NCBI GenBank assembly: GCA_030549495.1
Contig: JAUIRK010000894.1
Location: forward strand, 806,001 to 870,000
DNA from: Nectonema munidae
Lineage: Eukaryota > Nematomorpha > Nectonematoida > Nectonematidae
Length of the DNA: 64,000 nucleotides
Direction: 5' to 3'
Shown here piece after piece: positions 36,651-48,399 of this stretch; position 1 is the first letter of the stretch, and the number at the start of each line of letters is the position of its first letter. The translations under genes were made by a program, and so were the position numbers. The notes under the pieces are model-generated. The model ran no database searches. It saw nothing but the letters and a program-made list of their open reading frames with translations, and was not told the DNA's origin.

Positions 36651-38913
36651 CAGGGGTCTCCAAACTACGGCCCGCGGGCCAAATCCGGCCCTAACGCATT
36701 TTTATCCGGCCCTTCAAACGCATCATAAATTCATATTGTAGATTTTAAATAAGAAATCAGAAATTAGAAAATTATTTTTGCTTGCTCTCAACTGTATCGC
36801 GTCATATTAATTACTAATATTACATTAATACTAATATTTCTAAATATTGCATTTATTTTACTGATCCTTTAATATTTATATAGGTTTTTTAATACTTAAT
36901 ATTTAAATATTTTTTTAGCTATTTAGAATAAATATTTCATATAATTTTAAAGATGGCTCTTAAAAAAAGAAAAGTTGATAAAGAATGTCGTGTCTTCAAC
37001 AAAAGCTGGGAAGAAAAGTATTTTTTCCAAATAAGTAATGACCAAAAAGCCATTGGCTTAATATGCTATGAAACTATTGCAGTCTTAAAAGAATACAATG
37101 TCCGTCGTCATTACGAGACAAAACATTTTTCTACACACTCAGAACTCCATGGAAAACAACGTACAGACACAACTGAATTATTGAAATCTAAACTACAATT
37201 ACAAAGAAACTTTTTCACAAAGAAGCTTCATGAAAATGAATCTATTACTCGAGTAAGTTATACAATAACTAAAAAATTAGCTGAGCGTGGGAAGCCATTT
37301 ACTGATGGTATCCTTATAAAGGAGTGTATGATGGAGACAGTAAAAGTCTTGTGTCCAGAAAGAACAAATTTGTTTTCAAATATTAGTCTTTCTGCGAGTT
37401 CAATCATGCGGAGAACCGAAGAGCTGGCCGAAAACATAGAATTACAACTACGTAAAAAAGCAAAAAATTTTTGTGGTTTTCAGTGGCAATTGATGAATCT
37501 GTTGATCTTTCTAGCACGTCTCAGCTTCTTATATATCTTCGTGGTGTAAGTCAAGATTTCCAAATAAGTGAAGAATTGGCTTCAGTGTTTAGTATGCATG
37601 GAACAACAACGGGAAAAGATCTTTTTATTCAAGTAGAAAATTTTTTGTAACAATATGATCTCAAATGGAATCAGCTTCGTTGCGTCACAGTTGACGGTGG
37701 CCCGAATATGGCAGGAATAAAAAAGGGTCTGGTAGGCCTTATTCAAGCTAAAATGGAAGATCTTCACTGTCCAAGCGCTCTTTTCATTCACTGCATTATA
37801 CACCAGCAAGCACTCTGCGCAAAGCAATTAGATATATCTTGTGTGCTCAATCCAGTCACAAAAGCTGTCAATTATATTAGAGGACACGCTCACATTCACA
37901 GGCAGTTTCAAGCTTTTCTTGAAGAACTTGATTCTGAATATGATGATATAAGTTACTACACAGCAGTAAGATGGCTCAGTTGTGGAAAACTATTATCTCG
38001 TTTTCTTAAACTTAGAAAAGAAATAATAATATTTTTAAGTGAAAAAAACAAATTGAATAGACAATTTTTAGATCCTTCTTGGATATCAAAGTTGTCATTT
38101 TTGGTTGACATCACAAAACACATGAATGATTTAAATTTAAAATTGCAGAAACAAGGAAATCTCATATGTGATTTATACAAAATTATTACAGTCTTTGGAA
38201 CAAAATTGACATTGTTTATAAGTCAATTTCAAAACGGAAACTACTCTCATTTTGAAAATTTTCAAGAGTTTCTCGCTGAAAATACAGAACAAGTAGATCT
38301 CAAATTTAACAAAGACGTACTCACTAAGTTACATAAAAACTTCACAAATCGATTTTCTGATCTTGATAAAATAAGAAATGACATTATCTTGTTTGAAAAT
38401 CCTTTTGAATGTACCGTTGATGACATGCCAGCACACCTACAACTTGAATTAATCGATTTACAAGCTTCTACTTTGCTAAAAGCAAAACATAGAGAAGGTT
38501 TATTTGAATTCTACAAATATTTACCTGATGATGAGTTTTTCAATCTAAAAAAATTTGCGTCAGGTATGGCTACAGTTTTTGCAACAACGTATAAATGTGA
38601 GCAAACTTTTTCAAAAATGAAGTACATAAAGTCAACGCATCGAACAAGATTGACAGACAACCACTTAAAAGCAATTCTTATTCTTGGATGTACTAAATTT
38701 GAGGCTGACATTAATTCCATTTTAAGAACTAAACACCAGTTTCATAAATCCCATTAATTTTCTACCATATTATTTTTTGTTCTATTATTTTGTCTTTATA
38801 AATAAATTGATTTGTTGTTTTAAGCATAAATTCATGAAAAAAAATTTTAGGCCCGCGAATATTAATTATCTGGATCTATGTGGCCCTATAGAGAAAAACT
38901 TTGATCACCCCTG
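36651..38913 (+). mobile_element. hAT transposon with perfect 8-bp target duplication
   Basis: Ends CAGGGGTCTCCAAAC and GATCACCCCTG with imperfect inverted repeats that include GGCCCGCGGGCC on the left and GGCCCGCG on the right. The 8-bp target duplication CACTAGAC is perfect (36643-36650 and 38914-38921). It lies just outside segment copy A, in DNA absent from copy B. The perfect duplication and few coding lesions suggest it is fairly young. Confidence 0.92.
36953..38757 (+). pseudogene. hAT transposase (GTF2IRD2/FAM200-like) with two lesions
   Basis: Two frames of one transposase. The 36953-37549 part has a BED-like degenerate finger (CYETIAVLKEYNVRRHYETKH) and the start of the RNase H fold. 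The 37708-38757 part starts in MAGIKKGLVGLIQ and carries the IHCIIHQQALCAKQL C-x2-H block, YYTAVRWLSCGKLLSRF, and the C-terminal FATTYKCEQTFSKMKYIKS dimerisation/Glu region. A frameshift around 37480 hides the DESVD catalytic block in another frame; a TAA follows in NFL-stop-QYDLKW near 37648, before CVTVDGGPNMAG with the second Asp. Otherwise full length. Confidence 0.85.
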
Positions 38914-38921
38914 CACTAGAC

Positions 38922-39813
38922 CCTCATGTTCAGGTAAATAATATTCAATTTTTACAATTCTCTTTTTAACCTTTGCAAGCTAATATAAGTTATGTAATAC
39001 AACTCAATAACTTTTATAATTCCAATACTTTTAAGTTTAAGGCTTTTACAAATTAATTTTTTTTTAATTTTGAATTCTAAAAACCAATAAAAATTTTTTA
39101 TTTCTAACAGCTATCAATAAAAATTTCACAAGAGTATAAATTATCTAAAAAAGTTACTCTTAATTTTAATTTTTATATATTTTTAATAGTACCATTGGTT
39201 TAATCAACAACTGTTGTTTTTCCTTAATGATAAGTAAGAATAAGTCGATTCTTTCGAAAATTTATTCAATATTTCAAAAATGTTTATTATTTTACGTTAT
39301 AAACGTGATCGGATAATTGCCAGTGTAAACTTTGTCATTAGGAAAACTTTCAGAACGCAAATAAATGTTTCAATTAATTTTTTGTAACTTAACTATTGTT
39401 ATTTTCTTAATTCTGGTACATACACATCAGCATTATACACTGAAATACTTAAATCTCAAAAACCGAAGTACAGCGGATTTCAAGCAGTGCTTTAGGGATT
39501 TGAACAACTAAGAAATACAATCTTTAGAAAATTTAATATTATGTAAACTACTGCTTTAATCTGAAAATTTGATTTTAAAAATTATCCTAATGAATAAAAT
39601 CTATTTCCTAGTTTTTTTCACTCTAATAAAAATCGTTCTCTTTTTTATAATTGGTATTTATTTTTGCCCAACCCATCACTCTTTTTCACATTTTCTGTTC
39701 ACTCATTATATTCATGAAAAATCGTATCGAAAGTATGAATTAGTCTTTCTGCTACGAGCTTATTTATGAATAGATTTTCACGTAGTGATATCTTTTTATG
39801 TTGTGAGTCGTCC
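38922..39813. other. AT-rich spacer between segment copies
   Basis: About 0.9 kb with no recognisable exon, repeat end or domain. One short hydrophobic frame (39569-39769) looks like chance. Confidence 0.45.
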
Positions 39814-40079
39814 ATTTTTATCTTTGCTTGTTGCAAAAATTACTCATAATAAAAAGGATGAAATTTGCGTTTATGCAACTTTTTGTTTAGTTTTTGTCTC
39901 TAAAGTTTGTCTGGTGGTTTCGCGTAGTGATAAAAATCACTGGTATCAATAAGGGCATCTGACGAAAAATTCCAAATGCCTTTGCTACTTTCATATGATA
40001 CACAATATAAGATCAAAATACAACATAATGTATACTCTGCGATTATATTGGTAAAACGGTTTAAGCGTAGTTAAACATT
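39814..40079. repeat. truncated finger-exon unit Z' (exon lost)
   Basis: Matches 13826-14070 of unit Z1, including ATCTGACGAAAAATTCCAAA and GGTTTAAGCG, at about 93 percent by eye. It stops about 300 bp short of where finger exon 1 would be. It is therefore the copy-B counterpart of Z1 without its finger. Confidence 0.7.
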
Positions 40080-40270
40080 GGATTATGCGTAAGCTTTTTT
40101 ATTAGTAAACGAACATTGAAATTCTCAAGAAGCTTTGTTGCAATGAAACATTTTGTAGAATTTTCTAATACCGGTGATTTAGAAAATTGAATCTCTCGCT
40201 AAACCGAAAGTTTCTTTGAATCAAAAACTTGATTGTTGTTTTTTATGTAAGGCCTCATAAGGTCGTATAT

Positions 40271-41485
<1,215 letters not shown>

Positions 41486-43490
41486 ATCATACTTCAATAA
41501 GCTAAATCTATTTAACAGAATAGAATACTACGCAAAACTGAACAATTGAGACCAGTGGTCAGCAACCTTTTTGTTCTAGAATCTAGAGCCATTTTCCACA
41601 CCTATTTTCCAAAAAACCCAGTATAGAGCTACAAAAACTAAAAACTTACTAAGAAAAGAGGTGAGGACATTAAATCTTGAACCTTGAAGCAAAATTAAAA
41701 TTAAATAATTATAAATGAAGTTTTTTGTATTAATTTCAAAAATAAATGCGATTTTTTGTGAAGTTCACAGCATTTTTGTGTCAGGAGTATAGGATGTTTT
41801 CATTTTGAAACAAGGATTCAAAATTTCATCTGTGAGACGCGAGGTATAATAACATTTTTTCAAAATTTCCATTTTAAGTATGTTTTTTAGCATTTTATGA
41901 TTTATACATTTAAATATATAATAAGGTCTGGCAAGTTGTCTCCTCGGAAGTCATACCAGACCTAAAATGTAAGTACCCTGTCAAATTAAATTTTGTTTAG
42001 ATGGCGTTAAATTTGAAATTATTTTTTTGTGATTTGATAAAACTTATTTTCTAATTTTTTTTCTTATAAAATCATACGATTAGAAATGAATGAAATTTTA
42101 TCAAGTCAAAAATATTTCAAAATACAAAAAAAAAATGTGACCTATTTTAGAATTATAGACCGAATCTCTGGATGAGGGTTCATAAAAAAATTATGGGCCT
42201 TTAAATTTTTTTCAAGTTGAAAATTACATATGGTTTTCATATAGAATTACATATTTTTTATTGAGTGAAAAATAGCTCAAGTTCAAAGATGGAGTAAAAA
42301 GCCATGATTCGTACTGCGAGGGTTAAAGATTTGCCATACCACAAATCCTCGTTTATATTTTGCATGATATTCAAAAAATTTTAATACAATGAAATCAGAA
42401 TAAGTAAATAATTACTTAAAATATCATAACTATCAAACAATATGTTCTGACCTGGATATGGTTTTACTATCTACATGTTGTATAGTAGAACGCATAGTTT
42501 TATTGAAACTATACTGAAAAGTACAGTAAAACAGTAATTTTATGTAAGTTATGTAAAAATATTTTTACACTAACTTGTACAAAAAAAAGTTCTTGCTGGT
42601 TAATTATGGGATTTAATGTAGGTTTCTTAGAGAAAATAACGCTTTATAAGATAGAATGATGGAATATTTTTCAAGATTTAGTATTCTTAAAAATATTTGA
42701 TGAAAACGTTAAAAAATAGGTGTAAAGTTTTGTAAAAAAAAGTTTCTGAATAAAATATTCCAAAACGGAATACATTTTAAAATGTCAAAAAAGTAGGTAT
42801 AAATATACGCTATTTTGATTAATTTTACATAAATATTTTACAAAATAATCATTTTTGTTTTCTTTTACATTTTATGTAATCGGTGAGACATTTCACAAAA
42901 AAACATGTTTTGCACCTTCTCAATGATTTATCAAATCAATAAAGTGTTCTTGAATTAAAAAATTTTCTAAGGCCAGATTATTAATCGAGATTATAAACTG
43001 GTTTTGATAAATTGAAAATTTTTCTAGATTAGGAAAATAAAGAAAATTTTTTGCTATGATATGCTACAGGGTGTTTAATGTCGTCATCCAGGACATTTTC
43101 ATCAATAAATATTTTCGAAAATTTAGAAAAAAGTCCGTACATCTAAGAAGACGTTACAGTTATTATCGAACCTAACACTCAGAAAGGAATTAAATCATGG
43201 GCAAAAAATTAAACAATAGGTGGATTATGGTGAATTGAACATATTAGAAATATGGGAAGTTGAAATTACAAATGAATTTGCTAGAAATTATGCAAAAAAA
43301 AATGAAGTCAATTTTTTTTCAATAAAATTAAAAATTATAGAACGATAGATATATGTGATAAAGTACATTGAGGTAAAAGAAATAATTAAAAAATTTCATA
43401 TCTTTTACGTGAAAGGTAGTAGTTGGAATAAAAATAAATTTGATTTCAAAATACACCTGAATAATAGGTTAATTTTTTGAATTATTAAGC
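41486..43490. repeat. repeat block V, copy B
   Basis: Copy of 20011-22010 with scattered substitutions and small indels; see that entry for its hAT-like start and the AGGTCTGG hairpin. No coding signal. Confidence 0.6.
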
Positions 43491-44178
43491 CTGATGGTTT
43501 CGCACAGTAAAATAAAATCACTGGCATTAATAAGAGCATCTGATGAAAAATTCCAAATGTTTTGTAACTTTAATATGAAACAAAATATTTTGAAAGAACA
43601 CAGCACAACGTACAGCGTGCGTTTATATTGGTAACATGATAAGTGTAATAAAACAACGATTTACAAATGCGCGATAGAAATTTGTTAGATAGGAGTGATA
43701 AAATTAAGTAAAATATATACAGTCAAACTTGTATAAACCGAAGTTCAAGTAAACAGAAGATTATTTTCGGTTTAGACAACATTTCGGTTTATAGAAGTCT
43801 TCGTAAAAACTAAGTGAAACATCCCAAATTACACATTCATTTTTTAAAGTACCCATGATATATAGAATTGTAAATTTCAATATATATTGATAAAAAGCTC
43901 ATCATAAACATTATTCAAATTTATTTTTTAATAAAAAAATAGTCATTTAAAGTTTTTTGTTTGCTTTTGAGTTTTTTTCACTAACTCTAATTCAGCGTCT
44001 TGTAAAACTTTTGAGGCATTTTCGTACATCGATAACATTGAAGTATTTAAAGCAAAATTTTTTACAGTTTTCATCATTGAAATCACATCTTCAATCGTGA
44101 TTGTATTTTCTGGAGCAGACTCTTGGCTACTTAAGCTTGATATTGAGCAATTTTCTCTTTCTAGATGATCATCTAAAA

Positions 44179-46572
44179 CAGCGTTTCTCAACCTTTTACA
44201 GCCCATGGCTCCCTTCACCGAGTGGTTAACACTCTTGGCCCCCTGCCCTTCAAAAAAATAAATTTTGTTTTATGTTGTTTATCCAGTCACTAAAATTATA
44301 AACTTAAATAAAAATTTTTATTGAACAGTATAATCAATGGGACACTTGCTGTTGAGCTCGTGTGACCAGGCCTCTTATGTCCGGCTTTGTTTTGGACACA
44401 GCAAGGCGAATATCATTCCTAACATCAAGACGGTTTCTGGACTTTGTTTTGATCGTCGCCAGGTCAGAAAATCCAGATTCGCAAAGATATATTGTAGCGA
44501 ATTGAACGTGCATTTCGGATGCCTTCTTGCTGAGCTTTGGATACGCATCCTGAACAGACAACCAGAAGTTGGAAAGATCTTTTCTGTTACTGAAGGCCAG
44601 CTTCATTGCTTTCGAGACTTTAAACTCTGCGAGTTCCTCTGCTTCGTCTTCAGTAGGTTTAATTTCCGTGTTAAATGGGTCTTTGTGCCATAGAACATCT
44701 AATGGGGCATTGTCGAAATAAGATTTGAACTCGGAGAAGAGAATGTCGAGATGTTTGATAATGTAATTTTTGATGCCGATGGGAAGTTCAATCTTTTTTG
44801 TCTGAAGATGCTCGTCCAATAAAGGAAACGAAGCTGTGGATCCGGCTTCAATTCGTGCCTGCCAGACTGTTATTCGAGCAGACATTCCTGTAAGCTTGTC
44901 TTGAACGTCACTGACTGTGACATCATGGCCCTGCAAAGACTGGTTCATTTCATTTAGTCTACCGAATATATCGGCTAGGTAGGCAAGCATCATGACGAAC
45001 TCTTCATTCTTGAAGTGGACATGAAGATAGTTTTCATTCTCTTGCAGGAAAATTTCCGTCTCCAACCGAAGTTCATACAACCGAGAAAGGCATTTTCCCC
45101 TCGATAACCAACGAACTTTGGTATAAAACAAAAGTCCCACATGTTGCGCTCCCATTTCGTTGGCCAGAAGTTGGAACAGCCGATGATTTTTGGCCTTTGC
45201 ACGAATGAAGTTGATTACTTTGACAGCAATGTCCAGTACTTCTAACAAACGCGGCGGCAGAGTTTTTGACGCAAGAGCATATCGGTGTAGTGAACAGTGG
45301 GAAGATGTTACGTGGGGCCATTCATTCTTCACAAGCGCGACGAACCCTCCTTTAACGCTAATCATCGCAGGGGCACCATCAGTACAGATATGCTTGAAAT
45401 TCTGCCAACTTAGTCCATTCATTTCAAAAAACGAGTCCACGATGGCTTTGACATTTTTTGCTGTTGTTGTAGTTGGCAGGGTATTGCAGAATAAAAATTC
45501 TTCCTTCATTTTCCCTTCTTTCTCGTAGCGAGCAAAGGCAATCAACTGGCTTTCCATAGCGGTGTCAGTAGACTCATCAAGTTGAAGGCTAGCCTGAAGC
45601 GTGCTTTGCTTAATTTCATAACAAATTTGACGACACACATCAGCGGCCATGTCATCAATCCGTCGACGAATTGTGTCATTAGATAGCGAAACTTGCTGAA
45701 TTTTCTTTTTTGCCTCTGATCCGATCATTAGTTCCACCATTTTTTCTGTACATGGCTTGATAAGTTCCTCAGCAATATTGTGAGGTTTCTTGCACTTTAC
45801 AATTTGGTAAGCTACTTCGTAGCTAGATTGAAGAGCTGGTTTTTCTTCTGGCCGGAATCCAAATTTTGGAAGCGTCGCTTCACGGTCGTACCGTGCTCGT
45901 TTTGTAAGCAGAGCATCAATACTATCATCTTTCTTTTGAGGATGCAACTTGTCGCGATGGTTTGAAAGTTTAGAAGGACGTAGTGATGCATTTGCCATCA
46001 CTACTGAGCAATGCAGACATTGTGCACAGTCCATGCCGTCTCGAATTACTTTCGTAAATCCAAAACTGACGTAGCTGTCATTCCATTTTCGAACTTTCGA
46101 CATCCGAAAACAAATAATAACAAAACAAAGTTAAAAATTTGGCTTGAAAAAATTAGATTTAATCAAAAGAAATTTAACTAAAGAAAATATTAGATTTGAT
46201 CAAAAAGTAAAAGACAAAAAAAATTTACAATTTACAAAAAAGAAGAAATAGATTAAGCCTTTCTTTGATTACTTTGCAGAAAAAGTGTTAATAAGAGAGC
46301 AAAGAAAATTTATAAACAGTTTTTTTTCTATCAGCCATTTTTATAGTAAGGACGATAAAAAAACAAGAAAAAAAATCTTAAAAAATTCAAATTTTTTTAG
46401 TTTAAAAAAAACTTTCAAATTAATTGAAAAAACACTTCTCTTATGACCGCAGTTTTCTTACACTTCAAGCTTCTGCATTTTAAATTACATTTTCTAGTGT
46501 TAGCTTGTGGCCCCTAGGTTAAAGGCCTGTGGCCCCCTTGGGGGGCCATGGGCCCCCGGTTGAGAAACGCTG
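44179..46572 (-). mobile_element. apparently intact hAT transposon nested in the Tigger-like element
   Basis: Perfect 15-bp ends CAGCGTTTCTCAACC and GGTTGAGAAACGCTG, and a perfect 8-bp target duplication ATCTAAAA (44171-44178 and 46573-46580). One long open transposase. Its base composition is visibly richer in G and C than the surroundings, including GGCCCCC tracts near the right end. It is the youngest layer: hAT in Tigger-like element in segment copy B. Confidence 0.93.
44334..46103 (-). CDS. hAT transposase, uninterrupted 589 aa
   Basis: A cut-and-paste transposase of the hAT superfamily, similar to ZBED5/SCAND3-type proteins. Start MSKVRKWNDSYVSFGF. Residues 26-54 hold a BED-type finger (C29, C32, H49, H54). 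The RNase H-like core has LQLDESTDTAMESQL (first Asp), KHICTDGAPAMISVKGG (second Asp) and the SSHCSLHRYAL C-x2-H block, then FYTKVRWLSRGKCLSRLYEL. A long all-alpha insertion follows, and the C-terminal FATIYLCESGFSDLATIKTK carries the conserved Glu and dimerisation region. No stop or frameshift. Codon composition differs from neighbours, suggesting recent arrival, possibly by horizontal transfer (inference). The start is the ATG at 46103, about 470 bp inside the right terminus. Confidence 0.92.
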   Translation of the reverse strand: MSKVRKWNDSYVSFGFTKVIRDGMDCAQCLHCSVVMANASLRPSKLSNHRDKLHPQKKDDSIDALLTKRARYDREATLPKFGFRPEEKPALQSSYEVAYQIVKCKKPHNIAEELIKPCTEKMVELMIGSEAKKKIQQVSLSNDTIRRRIDDMAADVCRQICYEIKQSTLQASLQLDESTDTAMESQLIAFARYEKEGKMKEEFLFCNTLPTTTTAKNVKAIVDSFFEMNGLSWQNFKHICTDGAPAMISVKGGFVALVKNEWPHVTSSHCSLHRYALASKTLPPRLLEVLDIAVKVINFIRAKAKNHRLFQLLANEMGAQHVGLLFYTKVRWLSRGKCLSRLYELRLETEIFLQENENYLHVHFKNEEFVMMLAYLADIFGRLNEMNQSLQGHDVTVSDVQDKLTGMSARITVWQARIEAGSTASFPLLDEHLQTKKIELPIGIKNYIIKHLDILFSEFKSYFDNAPLDVLWHKDPFNTEIKPTEDEAEELAEFKVSKAMKLAFSNRKDLSNFWLSVQDAYPKLSKKASEMHVQFATIYLCESGFSDLATIKTKSRNRLDVRNDIRLAVSKTKPDIRGLVTRAQQQVSH

Positions 46573-47549
46573 ATCTAAAATAACTCTCTCCCAGTCAGAA
46601 GAATCATTTTCAATGCGAGCATTTTTGTCAATATCAATATATTCTTGTAAATTTATATCACCTTCAACGATTTCAGAGACCATTAATGAAAGATCTTGTA
46701 CATCTTTTTCTATTGAGAAGTTTTGTTCGGAAGGAGTTTCACTTGTGAATCCGCAAAGTTGAAAACAAGAGGTAATAGTTGAAGCACTAACTGTTATCAT
46801 ATTGAACACTAGTAAATATATACTTGTTCAACTTTTAGTGTAACAATCTGTGTTATCTCATAACTACATACAAATACTAAAACAAAAGAGAAACACTTCT
46901 TATTACTTTTATAACTGTTATGTTATGATGATGCATGGATGATAATAAGTACTGTTATCATATTGCACACTAGTAAATATATTCTTATTCAATTTTTAGT
47001 GCAACCATCTGTTTTATCTCATAACTACATACAAATATTAAAACAAAAGAGAAACAATTCTTATTACTTTTTGCATAAGCTCAAGACTTAACAAACTCTT
47101 AAGCCTATTTCGATTTTCACATTTTTTACCATTACGAAACCTGTAATGTTTTTGATTTTTGTTTCGCTTTTCAGAATACGCAAGTTTCGGTTTTTAGAAG
47201 GCAATATATATATTTTATCAATAGAAAAAGTCGGTGCCACTCTTAAGTTACGGTTTTAACAAGTTTTCGGTTTACTCAAGTTTCGGTTTGGACAAGTTTG
47301 ACTGTATTTGCTAAAGGGAAAGTGAGCTCACAAACATATAAGGAAAAAAAATGGATAGGAGAAATTTTGATATAATGTGTTCTCTAAAAACTATATAAGT
47401 AAAGTTGATGAAGACATATGATATAGTTTATTGAAGGAAATCAAATAATAAAAGTGAAGAAATAGGAATATATACATGTTCATAAAAATAAAACCAATAC
47501 AAAATTTTGAATTTACTTATTATAAAAATAAAATATAGAGTATAATTTA

Positions 47550-47657
<108 letters not shown>

Positions 47658-48399
47658 CTAAAAGAGATGACAAAATAGATTGTTGACATATTACATTAGG
47701 AAAAATAAGACAAAAAACACACGAACAAATTTTAATCTATAAGTGTTTCAGTTAAGTATTTTAAACAAAATAAAAGCAAACAAAAATTAAAGTTTATACC
47801 TATACAGAAAAACCAAGAAAAATAAAATTTAAAATTCTCTTTAAGGGCAGAAATTAAAAATTCTCTTTAAGGGCAGAAATTAAAAATTCTCTTTAAGGGG
47901 AGAAATTAAAAATAATAAGAGAAAAATAAAAAAAAAACTAATAATTATGAAAAGCAAATAGCTAATTATTTGATTAGTTTATTTGCTATATCATTTCATC
48001 ATAATTATTTTATAAAAGATTTTTTGTCTAGTCTATAGGTACTAGACATGGGTTTACTATACCAGATAAGTTTGCCTTTGGATACGAACAGTTTATATAT
48101 AACACCAATTACGAAAATATGTCAAATTTAATTTACAATTTAAATTTAATAGAACTGGTCATTTTTATTGAACAAAATACTTATAATAAGCAAATAAAAG
48201 CACAGTTAGTATAAAATGCTTTGTAAAACATATCGATACATTGATAAAATATGTAAGGAAAATATTTATATCAAAAATTTTAAAACTGGCATTAATACCC
48301 AATTCAATATCTAACAAATTTATTCCATATGCTAATCTCAAAGATATATTATTCTAAGCATACCTATATATACATGAAAATGTATATTCATAATATCTG

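Larger units (their letters stand above)
43730..47304 (-). mobile_element. Tigger-like remnant, C-terminal part only, interrupted by a hAT
   Basis: Ends CAGTCAAACTTGT and ACAAGTTTGACTG flanked by TA; the empty site in copy A (about 22230) has one TA. The termini are rich in a repeated TTCGGTTTA motif. Minus-strand coding remnants are TSCFQLCGFTSETPS followed by an acidic tail (46809-46573), interrupted by the hAT and continuing LERENCSISSLSSQESAPEN to KTQKQTKNFK (44170-43943). HTH and DDE domains are gone. About 160 bp near the 5' side is tandemly duplicated (46793-46950 and 46957-47065; ATCATATTG-ACACTAGTAAA). Confidence 0.8.

Noticed and set aside
45190-45528. Plus-strand and other-frame ORFs over 44334-46103
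   Set aside because: Shadows of the hAT transposase on the minus strand.
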